Positions 36,141 to 44,631 of a stretch of DNA of 64,000 nt are shown one piece after another (position 1 is the first letter of the stretch; every line of letters begins with the position of its first letter). Both the position numbers and the translations under genes were made by a program. This DNA is from DATBFU01 sp035498405 (lineage in GTDB: Bacteria > Acidobacteriota > Thermoanaerobaculia > UBA5066 > Gp7-AA6). The DNA lies in NCBI GenBank assembly GCA_035498405.1, contig DATKAE010000047.1, positions 1 to 64,000 of the forward strand. The letters run 5' to 3'. The notes beneath the pieces were generated by a model. It had not been told where the DNA came from. It saw only the letters and a list, made by a program, of their open reading frames with translations, and did not search any database.

Positions 36141-36524
36141 CTAGCCGCCGATCGCCCAGCGCGCGCCGAAGAGGCCGAGCGCACCCGCCGCAAGACACAC
36201 GAGAACCGTGGTCAGAATGTTCAACAAGCCCAGGAGCAGGGCGCCCTCCTGAAAGAACTGGAGCGTTTCGTAGTTGAAGGTCGAGTACGTCGTGAAGCCG
36301 CCCATCGCCCCGGTCGTCAGGGCGAGGCGCAGGGTCGGCGAAAGAAGCTGTGTCCCGAGGGCAACCTGCATGAGCACACCGAGAAGGAAGGAGCCGATCA
36401 CGTTGACGGAGAGCGTGCCGTAGGGGAACGATCCGCCCAGGCGCTGGAGAACCCAGCCCGAAAGAAGGTACCGGGCCCCGGTCCCGGCGGCTCCTCCCAG
36501 GCAGATCCAAAGGAACCTCGCCAT
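36141..36524 (-). CDS. crcB: CrcB/Fluc fluoride channel
   Basis: A 127-residue membrane protein with four hydrophobic helices. The family motifs are GGAAGTGARYLLSGW, GTLSVNVIGSFLLGVLM and TGAMGGFTTYSTFNYET, the last carrying the Gly-rich break and the Phe/Tyr-Ser-Thr-Phe track residues. Fluc channels are dual-topology dimers that let fluoride leave the cell. It follows the minus-strand fluoride riboswitch and leads a probable operon with DUF190, two dynamins and enolase. Only one crcB is present, consistent with a homodimer. Confidence 0.95.
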   Translation of the reverse strand: MARFLWICLGGAAGTGARYLLSGWVLQRLGGSFPYGTLSVNVIGSFLLGVLMQVALGTQLLSPTLRLALTTGAMGGFTTYSTFNYETLQFFQEGALLLGLLNILTTVLVCLAAGALGLFGARWAIGG

Positions 36525-36557
36525 CCGTCACCTCGCGCTCGGCGAGTCGCCGGCGCC

Positions 36558-36647
36558 CGAAAGAAGAAAAGACTCCCACGACGTCACCTCTGTCGCAGGA
36601 GTCATTGGCCTCCCGGCGGAAGGCGGTTCTGGCGGACTCCACCGCCC
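36558..36647 (-). ncRNA. Fluoride riboswitch with terminator platform (minus strand)
   Basis: On the minus strand GGCGG-TGGAGT-CCGCC forms the first hairpin. GCCTTCC/GGGAGGC (one G-U) forms the second. CAATGACTCC replaces the usual TGATGACTCC. GGAGT (36641 to 36637) pairs with ACTCC (36602 to 36598) as the pseudoknot. The terminator uses GACTCC-TG-CGAC and GTCG-TG-GGAGTC (36603 to 36571), then TTTTC. The layout is the same as the plus-strand riboswitch, but the sequences differ in loops and stems, so they are separate elements. crcB starts 34 bases after the terminator. A -10-like GATACT lies at 36669 to 36664. Confidence 0.9.
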
Positions 36648-36678
36648 GTTCTGACGCCGAAACAGTATCACGCTCCGA

Positions 36679-36684
36679 TAGAAT
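36679..36684 (+). promoter_or_regulatory. Candidate -10 element TAGAAT
   Basis: TAGAAT followed by CCCGGGCC, 22 bases before the ATG at 36707 and divergent from the crcB riboswitch. It belongs to the recurring TAGAAT set. Confidence 0.35.
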
Positions 36685-36706
36685 CCCGGGCCAAGAGGAG
36701 GATCGC

Positions 36707-36991
36707 ATGAGAAAGAAGGTGTCTCTGGTCGCCGGGCTCGCTGCGGGTCTTCTGCTCTCCACGCTCGCGTTTGCGGGCGCAACCAAGACCTATCAGGTCA
36801 CCGGCACGGTCGTCGACGTCATGCCCGACATGATCGTCGTGATGAAGGGCAGCGAGCGCTGGGAAATCATGCGCGACGGCTCGACGAAGATGCCGGACAA
36901 CATCCAGAAGGGCGCCAAGGTCACGATCACCTACCGGATGCGCGCGGAATCGGTCGAGGCCAAGCCCGCCGCGAAGTCGAAGACCAAGTAG
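36707..36991 (+). CDS. Small secreted OB-like protein, conserved hypothetical
   Basis: A 94-residue protein with a clear signal peptide (SLVAGLAAGLLLSTLAFA) and a small beta-rich domain: YQVTGTVVDVMPDMIVV, KGSERWEIMRD, VTITYRMRAESVE. Pattern and length suggest an OB-like fold; similar small secreted proteins occur in many bacteria without known function. AGAGGAGG precedes the ATG. It is divergent from crcB and shares the intergenic region with the riboswitch, but reads away from it. Confidence 0.75.
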   Translation: MRKKVSLVAGLAAGLLLSTLAFAGATKTYQVTGTVVDVMPDMIVVMKGSERWEIMRDGSTKMPDNIQKGAKVTITYRMRAESVEAKPAAKSKTK

Positions 36992-37045
36992 CCTTCGGAT
37001 CAGATTCACGGCCATCGGCGGCCATCCGGGCGTTGCGCGTCCGGC

Positions 37046-37140
37046 GTCACTCCTGTGTCCCCGGAGTGACCAAAGTCGTCTGGCCGGCGGGGATGGCTCG
37101 TTCGCCGGCCCTGCCGGTGGGTTCTCCGGGACCCACCGGC
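37046..37140. ncRNA. Three consecutive perfect hairpins (candidate structured RNA)
   Basis: GTCACTCC/GGAGTGAC (37046-37053 with 37063-37070), GGCCGGCG/CGCCGGCC (37082-37089 with 37103-37110) and GCCGGTGGGT/ACCCACCGGC (37113-37122 with 37131-37140) are all exact. They lie between the small secreted protein and a small hypothetical gene. None is followed by a T-run. I do not recognise a known riboswitch class. The rest of 36992-37236 holds only the ribosome site of the next gene. Confidence 0.4.
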
Positions 37141-37236
37141 CTGTCAAGCAATTACGGCGGCCTGCGGCAGCAGGGGGGGTCGTTGGAACGCGGCTTGCAG
37201 CCTCCTGGAAGGCGTCCTGGCAACAGGGAGGCTTTC

Positions 37237-37470
37237 ATGGCAATCAAGAAGGTTTCGACTCCGCTTACGGGAATCGAGGGTCTCGCCGACGAAGCGCGCT
37301 TCGTCGCCTCGGTCGGGGAGGATGACCCCACTCTCCCAATTCCCCGATCGCTGATGCTGCTCGCGGCTCGCGGCGAGGTGACGCTTCGGGTCCTCCTGGA
37401 TCTCGCGGACGAGCCGGCCTCGGCGGAGGGCGATTCGATTCCCATCAAGCGTTCCACCCGTCCCGCTTGA
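37237..37470 (+). CDS. Hypothetical small protein
   Basis: A 77-residue protein starting MAIKKVSTPLTGIEG with GGGAGG five bases upstream, so the start is good. It is Leu/Ala-rich in the middle (IPRSLMLLAARGEVTLRVL) and acidic then basic at the end. No motif or transmembrane helix is recognised. It lies 36 bases before tag and downstream of the three hairpins, which may form its leader. Confidence 0.55.
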   Translation: MAIKKVSTPLTGIEGLADEARFVASVGEDDPTLPIPRSLMLLAARGEVTLRVLLDLADEPASAEGDSIPIKRSTRPA

Positions 37471-37506
37471 CGGCGCGGCGGCGCTCCGAGAGACTCGGCG
37501 CCGCCC

Positions 37507-38052
37507 ATGACCACCTACTGCGAAGTGGCGCCCGGACACCCCTTCCACGGCCCCTATCACGATCGCGAGTACGGCTTTCCGATCCGACGGAATGACCGCC
37601 TTCTCGAGCGACTCGCGCTCGAGATCAACCAGGCGGGTCTCTCCTGGCTGACGATCTTGAAGAAGCGCCCGGCGTTCCGCGATGCTTTCGAGGGCTTCGC
37701 GCCCGAAGTCGTGGCGGCCTACGGCGCGCGGGACCGGCGGCGACTTCTCTCGGATGCCGGAATCGTTCGCAACCGGCTGAAGGTGGACGCCGTCATCGAG
37801 AATGCCCGGCGCGTACTGGAGCTTTCCGAGTCGCACGGCTCCTTCGCGCGCTGGCTCGACGCGAATCACCCCGCCTCCCTGGAGAGCTGGACCAAGCTCT
37901 TTCGCGAGACGTTCCGTTTCACCGGGGGCGAGATCGTGCGGGAGTTCCTGGTCTCGACCGGATATCTGCCGGGCGCGCATCACCGGCGCTGCCCGACCTG
38001 GGCGGCGGTCGTCCGCCGGAAGCCGCCCTGGATGCGGGCGTCGTCGCGCTAA
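37507..38052 (+). CDS. tag: DNA-3-methyladenine glycosylase I
   Basis: A 181-residue Tag-family protein. YHDREYGFP and INQAGLSWLTILKKRPAFR are signature segments, FEGFAPEVVAAYG and DAGIVRNRLKVDAVIENA follow, and the C-terminus has the His/Cys of the zinc site in GAHHRRCP, paired with N-terminal C5. It removes 3-methyladenine from alkylated DNA. The usual FVGxT segment reads FRFTGGEIVREF, so substrate preference may vary. Confidence 0.9.
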   Translation: MTTYCEVAPGHPFHGPYHDREYGFPIRRNDRLLERLALEINQAGLSWLTILKKRPAFRDAFEGFAPEVVAAYGARDRRRLLSDAGIVRNRLKVDAVIENARRVLELSESHGSFARWLDANHPASLESWTKLFRETFRFTGGEIVREFLVSTGYLPGAHHRRCPTWAAVVRRKPPWMRASSR

Positions 38053-38065
38053 GGTCGAAGCAGCC

Positions 38066-40615
38066 GTGCATTTCTTCCGGCGGCCGAGGTTCCCCATCGC
38101 GTTGCTGGCGGCGCTCCTGCTCGTTGCGTCGCCTCCTCGGCCGGGTTCTTCTCCTGGGACGAAGAAGGGCGTCACGCTGCTTCCCAATGGCTGGAGGATC
38201 GCTCCGGCCGGCCGCCACCTGGCCGTCGGGGATCTGCCCCTCGCGATGGTGGAGTCGGTCGATGGGCGGTACCTCGTCGTGACGAACAACGGCTACGCGA
38301 AGCCGACCTTGACGCTCGTCGATCTCGAGCATTTCACCGTGGCCCAGAAGGTGCCTCTCGAGGACGCCTGGCTGGGCCTCGCCTGGAACCCGGCGGGCGA
38401 CCGCCTCTACTCCTCCGGTGGCAATGGAAACAAGGTTCTGGAGCTCGAGTTTCGCGAGGGAAAGCTCGCGACCAGCCGGTCCTTCCCGTTACCGAGCTCG
38501 TCGGGGCCAAAGGATCGGCCGAGTGAAGGCCACCCGCCGGACCGCAGCCCCTTCGTGGGCGGCCTCTCCGTCTCGCCCGACGGCAAGCGTCTATACGCCG
38601 TGAACGTCCTGGGTCAGAGCCTCGCGAGCGTGGATCTCGCGACCGGAAAGGCTCTGCAGTCGATCGAACTCGAGGCGGAGCCGTACACGTGCGTCGTCGC
38701 TCCGGACGGCCGCGCCCTCTACGTTTCCCTGTGGGGAGGCGCGAAGGTGCTCGTCTTCGACGCTTCGACCCTGGTGCGCACGGGGGAGATCACGGTCGGC
38801 GAGCACCCAAACGCCGTGGCGGTCTCGGGCGACGGCGGGCGTCTCTTCGTGGCTTGCGCAAACACGAACGCCGTCTGGGCCGTGGACCTGTCCGCGGGGC
38901 GCGCCACGGAGCAGATCTCGACGGCGCTCTTTCCCGGCCTGCCGCCGGGCTCGACACCCAACGGCCTGGCTCTCTCGCCCGACGGACGGCGGCTGCTCGT
39001 CGCCAACGCCGACAACAACGCCGTGGCCGTCGTGGATGTCACGGAACCGGGAAAGAGCCGCGCCCTTGGCTTCCTGCCGACGGGCTGGTACCCGACGGCA
39101 GTCGGCTACTCGCGCGACGGAAAGACGATCCGGATTCTCTCCGGAAAAGGGCTCGTCTCGCAGGCGAATCCTCGCGGCCCGCAGCCGGGGATCCCCGCGG
39201 GAGAGCCGGGCCAGTACATCGGAGCGCTGCTGACCGGCTCGCTCTCGGTCCTGTCGGCGCCCGATGCGGCGGCGCTTTCGCGGTACACGAAGAAGGTCTA
39301 CGAGCTCACGCCGCGGTTCGAGACGACCCCGCCGAAGGCCGCGCGGCGCACCGCGCATTCTTCCGTTCCGATTCCGCTCCGCCCGGGCGAGCGGTCGCCG
39401 ATCCGGCACGTGTTCTACGTCCTGCGTGAGAACCGGACCTACGACCAGATACTCGGGGACTTGAGCGAGGGAAACGGCGATGCGAGCCTCTGCCTGTTCG
39501 GCGAGGACGTCACCCCGAATGCGCATGCCCTGGCGCGGGAGTTCGTGCTCTTGGACAACTTCTACGTCAACTCCGAGGTCAGCTACAACGGCCACGAGTT
39601 CTCCGACGGCGCCTACGCGAGCGACGTCGCTCAGAAGCTCTGGCCGATGAACTACGCCGATCGGGGCGGCGCGTACCTTTCCGGGGAGGGCGGGCCGATG
39701 CGCAATCCGTACGGCAACCTCGTTGCGCCGGCCCCGGGATACATCTGGGACGCGTGCCGCCGCGCCGGGGTCTCCTTTCGCGACTATGGCGAGTTCATCC
39801 ACGAGCGCGAGGGCTCCGGCGAGAAGACCGGGGTGGCAGAGGCAAGGCCTCCCGCGGGAAAAGTCTACGAAGCCGGTGTTCCGGGTCTCGAGGGACGGTT
39901 TGCGCCGAAGTATCCGGGTTTCGACGTCACGATCCCGGACTCCCGCCGGTTCGAAGCGTGGCTGGAGGAGTTCCGGCAGTTCGAGCGGGACGGCGGCCTG
40001 CCCTCCCTCTCGATCGTCTATCTGCCGAGCGACCACACCGCGGGCGCCAAGTTGGGTTTCCGGACGCCTCGGTCGATGATTGCCGACAACGACCTCGCCT
40101 TGGGACGCCTGGTCGAGACGATCTCGAAGAGCCGCTTCTGGAAGGAGTCGGCGATCTTCGTTCTCGAGGACGACGCGCAGAACGGGCCGGACCACGTGGA
40201 CGCGCACCGCTCGGTCGCGCTCGCCGTGAGCCCCTACACGCGGGGACGCGGCGTCGACTCGACTCTCTACACGACCTGCGGGATGCTGCGCACGATCGAG
40301 CTCGTTCTGGGACTTTCGCCGATGAGCCAGTGCGACGCGGCGGCAGCCCCGATGCGGTCGGTGTTTCGATCGGCTCCGGATGCGACGCCGTTCACCGCCC
40401 GCGCGGCGCGAGTTCCGCTGGACGAAACCAACGGCGTGGCGGCCTGGGGCGGCGCCGAGTCCGCCCGGATGAATCTGGCCGAGGCCGATCGGGCGCCGGA
40501 CCTGGAGTTGAACGAAATCGTCTGGCGTTCCGTGCGCGGCGCCGATTGCCCGATGCCTCCTCCGGTGCGGGCCGCCTTCGTGAGGCCGGCGGCATCTGCC
40601 GGCGACGACGACTGA
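38066..40615 (+). CDS. Secreted YncE-type propeller fused to alkaline-phosphatase-like phosphoesterase
   Basis: An 849-residue exported protein. GTG 38066 gives a signal peptide (RFPIALLAALLLVASPP); longer frames run into tag. Residues ~45-400 form a seven-bladed YVTN/YncE-like propeller (LSVSPDGKRLYAVNVLGQS, VANADNNAVAVVDV). Residues ~440-750 are a phosphoesterase (PF04185-type) domain: YVLRENRTYDQILGD, DNFYVNSEVSYNGHEFSDG, YLPSDHTAGA, FVLEDDAQNGPDHVDAHR. This known two-domain architecture is common in Acidobacteriota. It is expected to act outside the cytoplasm on phosphate esters; the exact substrate is unknown. Confidence 0.9.
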   Translation: MHFFRRPRFPIALLAALLLVASPPRPGSSPGTKKGVTLLPNGWRIAPAGRHLAVGDLPLAMVESVDGRYLVVTNNGYAKPTLTLVDLEHFTVAQKVPLEDAWLGLAWNPAGDRLYSSGGNGNKVLELEFREGKLATSRSFPLPSSSGPKDRPSEGHPPDRSPFVGGLSVSPDGKRLYAVNVLGQSLASVDLATGKALQSIELEAEPYTCVVAPDGRALYVSLWGGAKVLVFDASTLVRTGEITVGEHPNAVAVSGDGGRLFVACANTNAVWAVDLSAGRATEQISTALFPGLPPGSTPNGLALSPDGRRLLVANADNNAVAVVDVTEPGKSRALGFLPTGWYPTAVGYSRDGKTIRILSGKGLVSQANPRGPQPGIPAGEPGQYIGALLTGSLSVLSAPDAAALSRYTKKVYELTPRFETTPPKAARRTAHSSVPIPLRPGERSPIRHVFYVLRENRTYDQILGDLSEGNGDASLCLFGEDVTPNAHALAREFVLLDNFYVNSEVSYNGHEFSDGAYASDVAQKLWPMNYADRGGAYLSGEGGPMRNPYGNLVAPAPGYIWDACRRAGVSFRDYGEFIHEREGSGEKTGVAEARPPAGKVYEAGVPGLEGRFAPKYPGFDVTIPDSRRFEAWLEEFRQFERDGGLPSLSIVYLPSDHTAGAKLGFRTPRSMIADNDLALGRLVETISKSRFWKESAIFVLEDDAQNGPDHVDAHRSVALAVSPYTRGRGVDSTLYTTCGMLRTIELVLGLSPMSQCDAAAAPMRSVFRSAPDATPFTARAARVPLDETNGVAAWGGAESARMNLAEADRAPDLELNEIVWRSVRGADCPMPPPVRAAFVRPAASAGDDD

Positions 40616-40627
40616 GGCGAGAAGGAG

Positions 40628-40665
40628 AAAAAAAACGGCCCGGCTGCTCGAGGCCAGCCGGGCCG
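40628..40665 (-). terminator. Rho-independent terminator of the M16 operon
   Basis: CGGCCCGGCTG and CAGCCGGGCCG form a perfect 11-bp stem with an 8-base loop. On the minus strand the stem is followed by eight T residues. It lies 22 bases after the second M16 stop; being symmetric, it may also stop plus-strand transcripts. Confidence 0.85.
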
Positions 40666-40687
40666 CCGAGATCTTGGCTCGCTTCGG

Positions 40688-42067
40688 CTAATTGATCGGG
40701 CCGTACGGCTTGACCTGCTCCTCGATCACCTTTCGGTCGCCGGCCGCGACGATCGTGGCCTTGTCGTCCTGGATGTTTTTCTGCGCCATCTGCTGAACCT
40801 GCGCCGGCGTGACCGCGTAGACGCGCTGCACCACGCGGTTCAGGTAGTCCGAGGGCAGTCCCTGCAGGTCGACGAACTCGAGCTGCCCGATGATGCCGGG
40901 GCGCGAGGAGTTCTGCAGGACGAACGTGCCCGAGATGTAGTTCTGGATGCCCTTCAACTCCTTTTCGGACGGCGGCTCGCCCTGGAGACGGTCGATCTCA
41001 CCGAAGATCTCCTTCAAGGAGGGCCCGGTGACATTGGTCGTGACGTCGGCGATCTCGGCCCAGTACGCGTCGTGGTTGCGCGTCGAGAGTTGCGAGGAGG
41101 GCGAGTAGGTGTACCCCTTCTGCTCGCGGATGTTCGAGGTGATCCGAGAGGAGAAGGAGCCGCCGAGAAGCGCGTTGGTCACCTGAAGCGGAATCCAGTC
41201 CGGGTTGGAGGGGTCGATCACGGGCATGCCCAGAATGATCGTCGTCTGTACGGCCGCCGGGCGGTCGATCAGGTAGACGGCCCGAGTGCTGACGCCTTTC
41301 GGAACGTTCGAGACGGGGTCCGGCCCGCGCTTCCAGTTGCCAAAGGCCGACCGAATCGCTTCCTCCATCGCCTTCTCGTCGAACCGTCCGACGACGTAGA
41401 GGTGCGAGCGAACGGCGCCGAAGTTCGCGTCGTGGAACGCGCGGACTTGCTCGACCGTGTAGCCCTGGAGCATCTCCGGGGTCGGGAACATCCGGCCGTA
41501 GGGGTGGTCCGGATAGATCGTCGCGAGGAACTTCTCCTGCGCGACCGGCCGCGGCTGGCTGCGGGCGATCGAGAGCTGCCGGAGCCTGTCGGCCTTCAGT
41601 CGAGCGAGCTCTCCCTCGGGAAACTTCGGGTTGCGGACCACGTCGGCGACGAGCTTCGTCATCTCGGGCCCGGACTCGGATAGGACTTCGGAGGCAATCT
41701 CCGTGCGGTCGGGTCCCACGGTCACGTCGAGCGAGCCGCCCATGCGCGCCGCGGCTTCGGCGATCTGGGTCGCCGTGCGTGTCGCAGTGGCCTGCGTGAG
41801 GTAGTCCCCCATCAGGTCGGAGAGCCAAACCTGGTTGGCCTTCTCGTCGATGTGGCCGCAGCGGACCGCCAGCCGCACGGCCACCTTGGGCACCGCCCCG
41901 TAGGGAACCAGGGTGACGGCGAGGCCGTTAGGCAACGAAAGCTTCTTGGGCGCGGGAACCTGGAAATCCCTGGCCGGACCGGGCTCCGGGGGCGCCTGTT
42001 TTTGCGCGAGAGCCGGCAGCGATGCCAGCGCGATTTGCGCGAGCGCTATCGAAATATTCTTTTTCAT
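40688..42067 (-). CDS. M16 family peptidase-like protein, non-catalytic partner
   Basis: A 459-residue exported protein with a signal peptide (ISIALAQIALASLPALA). It has the M16 fold (LSLPNGLAVTLVPYG, YVVGRFDEKAMEEAI, GGSFSSRITSNIREQKGY) but the zinc motif HxxEH is absent; the equivalent place reads WLSDLMGDYL. In paired M16 systems this is the substrate-gating subunit with the R/Y pair in its C-terminal half (here the GGSFSSR and KGYTY region). AGGGGAAG precedes the ATG. It lies 20 bases after the catalytic subunit. Confidence 0.9.
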   Translation of the reverse strand: MKKNISIALAQIALASLPALAQKQAPPEPGPARDFQVPAPKKLSLPNGLAVTLVPYGAVPKVAVRLAVRCGHIDEKANQVWLSDLMGDYLTQATATRTATQIAEAAARMGGSLDVTVGPDRTEIASEVLSESGPEMTKLVADVVRNPKFPEGELARLKADRLRQLSIARSQPRPVAQEKFLATIYPDHPYGRMFPTPEMLQGYTVEQVRAFHDANFGAVRSHLYVVGRFDEKAMEEAIRSAFGNWKRGPDPVSNVPKGVSTRAVYLIDRPAAVQTTIILGMPVIDPSNPDWIPLQVTNALLGGSFSSRITSNIREQKGYTYSPSSQLSTRNHDAYWAEIADVTTNVTGPSLKEIFGEIDRLQGEPPSEKELKGIQNYISGTFVLQNSSRPGIIGQLEFVDLQGLPSDYLNRVVQRVYAVTPAQVQQMAQKNIQDDKATIVAAGDRKVIEEQVKPYGPIN

Positions 42068-42087
42068 CGTCGCTTCCCCTTCGCGGC

Positions 42088-43503
42088 CTACGAGCCGCTC
42101 TTCGATTCGGGCTTCTTCTCTTCCGCCTTCGGCTCGATGACGAGCACCGTGCGATTGCCCGGCCGGAGGTACTCCTGCGCCGTCTTCTGAAGCAGCTCCG
42201 GGGTCACCTTCCGGAAGTTCGCCTCGATCTGGTTGATCGCCTGCGGATTGTCGTCGAAGAGCGCATAGCAGGCGAGGAGATCGGCGCGCCCGAACCCGAA
42301 GAGTCCTTCGATGTTGTCGTAGAGGCTGGAGCGAACCTTCACCATCGCCCGGTCGATCGTCGCCTGATCCACGGGTTTCGTTCGCACCTTCTCGATTTCC
42401 TCGTCGAAGGCGGCGAGAATCTGCTCGGACGACTTGTCCTTGTCGTAGTAGAGCGAGATGTCCCAGAGGGTCGGGCCGTCGATGTTGTACATGTCGCCGA
42501 GGCCCGAGTTGATGCCTCCGTCGACGTCGCCCGTCAGGCCTTTCTGCTGAACCAGGGCCTGATAGAGGCGGCTGTCCTTGCCCTGCACGAGGATCTGGTC
42601 GAGCAACCCCATGGCGTAGTAATCGGGCGTGTTTCGCTTGGGCGCGTGATAGCCGACGGCGAGCGCCGGACGCGTGGCCAAGGCATCGGGCTTGGTGGCG
42701 CGCTTGGCCGTCTCCTGCTTCGGCTCCGAGATGTCGGGCTTGGCGGGAAGCTTGGCGGCCGGGATCGCGCTGAAGTACTTTTCGATCCAGGCGCGCGTCT
42801 GCTTGGGATCGAAGTCCCCGACGACGACGAGCACCGCGTTGTTGGGAGCATAGTAGGTCGCAAAGAACTTCTTCACGTCTTCGAGGGTGGCGGCGTCCAG
42901 GTCCTTCAAGTCTCCGTAGAAATTGTGCGCGTTGTACCAGTTGACGTTGGCGTATTGCGGCAGATCGAGCCAGGGGAAGCCGCCGTAGGGCCGGTTCAAG
43001 ACGTTGACACGGACCTCGTTCTTGACGACCTCCTGCTGGTTCTTCAGGTTCTCTTCGGTGATCGCCAGGCCCTTCATCCGATCGGCCTCGGCCCAGAGCG
43101 CCGTCTCGAGGGCGTTGGAGGGAACGATTTCGAAATAGTTGGTGAAGTCGAATCGGGTCGAGCCGTTCAAGACGCCGCCGTTGGATTGCACGAGGCGGAT
43201 GAATTCCATCTTCCCGAGGTTCTGCGAACCCTGGAACATCATGTGCTCGAACAGGTGCGCGAACCCCGTCCGATCCTTCGGCTCGATTCGGAAGCCGATG
43301 TTGTAATAGACCGCCACGACGGCCTTGGGAGACGTCGTGTCTCGGGAGAAGACGACCTTCAAGCCATTCGAGAGCTTCCAGTAGTCGACCGGGACGCTGA
43401 AGCCACCGGTGCCGGCCGTTTCGGGCGGGGGTGCCGCCGTTGCGGTTGCGCCGAGGAGCGCTCCGATCGCCGCGAAGACTGCGAGCCGGATGAGAGACTT
43501 CAT
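42088..43503 (-). CDS. M16 family zinc metallopeptidase, catalytic subunit
   Basis: A 471-residue exported protein. A signal peptide (LAVFAAIGALLGATATAA) is followed by the M16 core: inverted zinc motif HLFEH (H83, E86, H87), with the third ligand Glu in the ENLKNQQEVVKNEVR region. VVVGDFDPKQT and FGFGRADLLACYALFDD are typical later segments. M16 enzymes degrade peptides in a clamshell formed with the second subunit, encoded next. GGAGGATGGA is a good ribosome site for ATG 43503. Confidence 0.93.
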   Translation of the reverse strand: MKSLIRLAVFAAIGALLGATATAAPPPETAGTGGFSVPVDYWKLSNGLKVVFSRDTTSPKAVVAVYYNIGFRIEPKDRTGFAHLFEHMMFQGSQNLGKMEFIRLVQSNGGVLNGSTRFDFTNYFEIVPSNALETALWAEADRMKGLAITEENLKNQQEVVKNEVRVNVLNRPYGGFPWLDLPQYANVNWYNAHNFYGDLKDLDAATLEDVKKFFATYYAPNNAVLVVVGDFDPKQTRAWIEKYFSAIPAAKLPAKPDISEPKQETAKRATKPDALATRPALAVGYHAPKRNTPDYYAMGLLDQILVQGKDSRLYQALVQQKGLTGDVDGGINSGLGDMYNIDGPTLWDISLYYDKDKSSEQILAAFDEEIEKVRTKPVDQATIDRAMVKVRSSLYDNIEGLFGFGRADLLACYALFDDNPQAINQIEANFRKVTPELLQKTAQEYLRPGNRTVLVIEPKAEEKKPESKSGS

Positions 43504-43539
43504 TCCATCCTCCGTCAAAGAGAGGGTTGAAGGGAACGC

Positions 43540-44631
43540 TTGACGTTACGCGGCCCTGGCCCAAGAGTTTCGGCTGCGGCAGAGCCGGGAGGAGAAGTCT
43601 ATCCCGGCTCCGGCCCCTTCCGGCCGGCCTGGTGGCTCCCCGGTGCGCACCTCCAGACCGTCTGGGTTCGGCTGGCGCGCAGGCGCCGCCCGCTGCCCTA
43701 TGTACGCGAGACGCTCGCGACACCCGATGAGGACGACCTTCTGGTCGATCGAGTGGGAGGGCCGGCGGGGAGCCCCATCCTCATCGTCCTTCACGGCCTG
43801 GAGGGGAGCTCCTTTTCCGCCTATGTTCAGGGACTCCTGCGGCTCGCCCGGGAACGCGGCTGGCGAGGGGCGGCACTGAACTTCCGCTCGTGCGCCCGCG
43901 ATCCAGACCGGCCGGGCCGCATGCTCGCGAACCGCCGTCCCCGCCTCTATCACTCGGGAGAAACCTCCGACCTCGATTTCCTGGTTCGCACGCTCGCGGC
44001 CCGGGAGGGCGAGGCACCGCTCGTCGCCGCGGGCGTGTCGCTCGGCGGCAATGTCTTGTTGAAATGGCTCGGCGAGAATCCGGGGCAGACTTTCGTGCGG
44101 GCCGCCGCAGCGATCTCGACGCCGTACGACCTGGCGGCGGGAGCGCGACACCTCGAGAGAGGGCTCGGCCGCCTCTACACCCGCGGTCTGCTCGCGACCC
44201 TGAGGCCGAAGGCGCTCGACACCGCTCGCCGCTTCCCCGAGGCTGCGGCGAGGATCGACAGCGCGGCAACTCGCCGCGCGCGAACCTTCTGGGAATTTGA
44301 CGAGGCGGCGACGGCGCCACTGCATGGATTCGCGGGCGCCGACGACTACTATGCGCGGTCGAGCTGCCTCCGGTTTCTGCCGTCGATCACGACGCCGACG
44401 CTCTGTCTCTCGGCGCGCAACGACCCCTTTCTGCCGGTCGAGGCGCTGGAACGCGCCCGGCAAGCCGCCCCGCCGCCCGTGCGTTTCGAAGAGACCTCGA
44501 AGGGCGGCCACGTGGGCTTCGTCCAGGGCGCCTTTCCGTGGCTCGCGCGCTATTGGGCGGAGGAAACCGCCATCGCGTGGCTTGCGGAAGAACTCGGGAC
44601 GGAAAGTCGAGACGCGCCCCGACGTCTCTAG
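43540..44631 (+). CDS. YheT-type alpha/beta hydrolase
   Basis: A 363-residue alpha/beta hydrolase. WLPGAHLQTVW begins the YheT/ABHD family pattern, VLHGLEGSSFSAY has the oxyanion region, GVSLGGNVLLKW is the nucleophile elbow with Ser, LSARNDPFLP carries the Asp and SKGGHVGFVQG the His. The start is TTG 43540 with AAGGGAA upstream, divergent from the M16 pair. It converges on the S9 gene: the stops of the two genes overlap in a single CTAG at 44628-44631. Confidence 0.88.
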   Translation: MTLRGPGPRVSAAAEPGGEVYPGSGPFRPAWWLPGAHLQTVWVRLARRRRPLPYVRETLATPDEDDLLVDRVGGPAGSPILIVLHGLEGSSFSAYVQGLLRLARERGWRGAALNFRSCARDPDRPGRMLANRRPRLYHSGETSDLDFLVRTLAAREGEAPLVAAGVSLGGNVLLKWLGENPGQTFVRAAAAISTPYDLAAGARHLERGLGRLYTRGLLATLRPKALDTARRFPEAAARIDSAATRRARTFWEFDEAATAPLHGFAGADDYYARSSCLRFLPSITTPTLCLSARNDPFLPVEALERARQAAPPPVRFEETSKGGHVGFVQGAFPWLARYWAEETAIAWLAEELGTESRDAPRRL

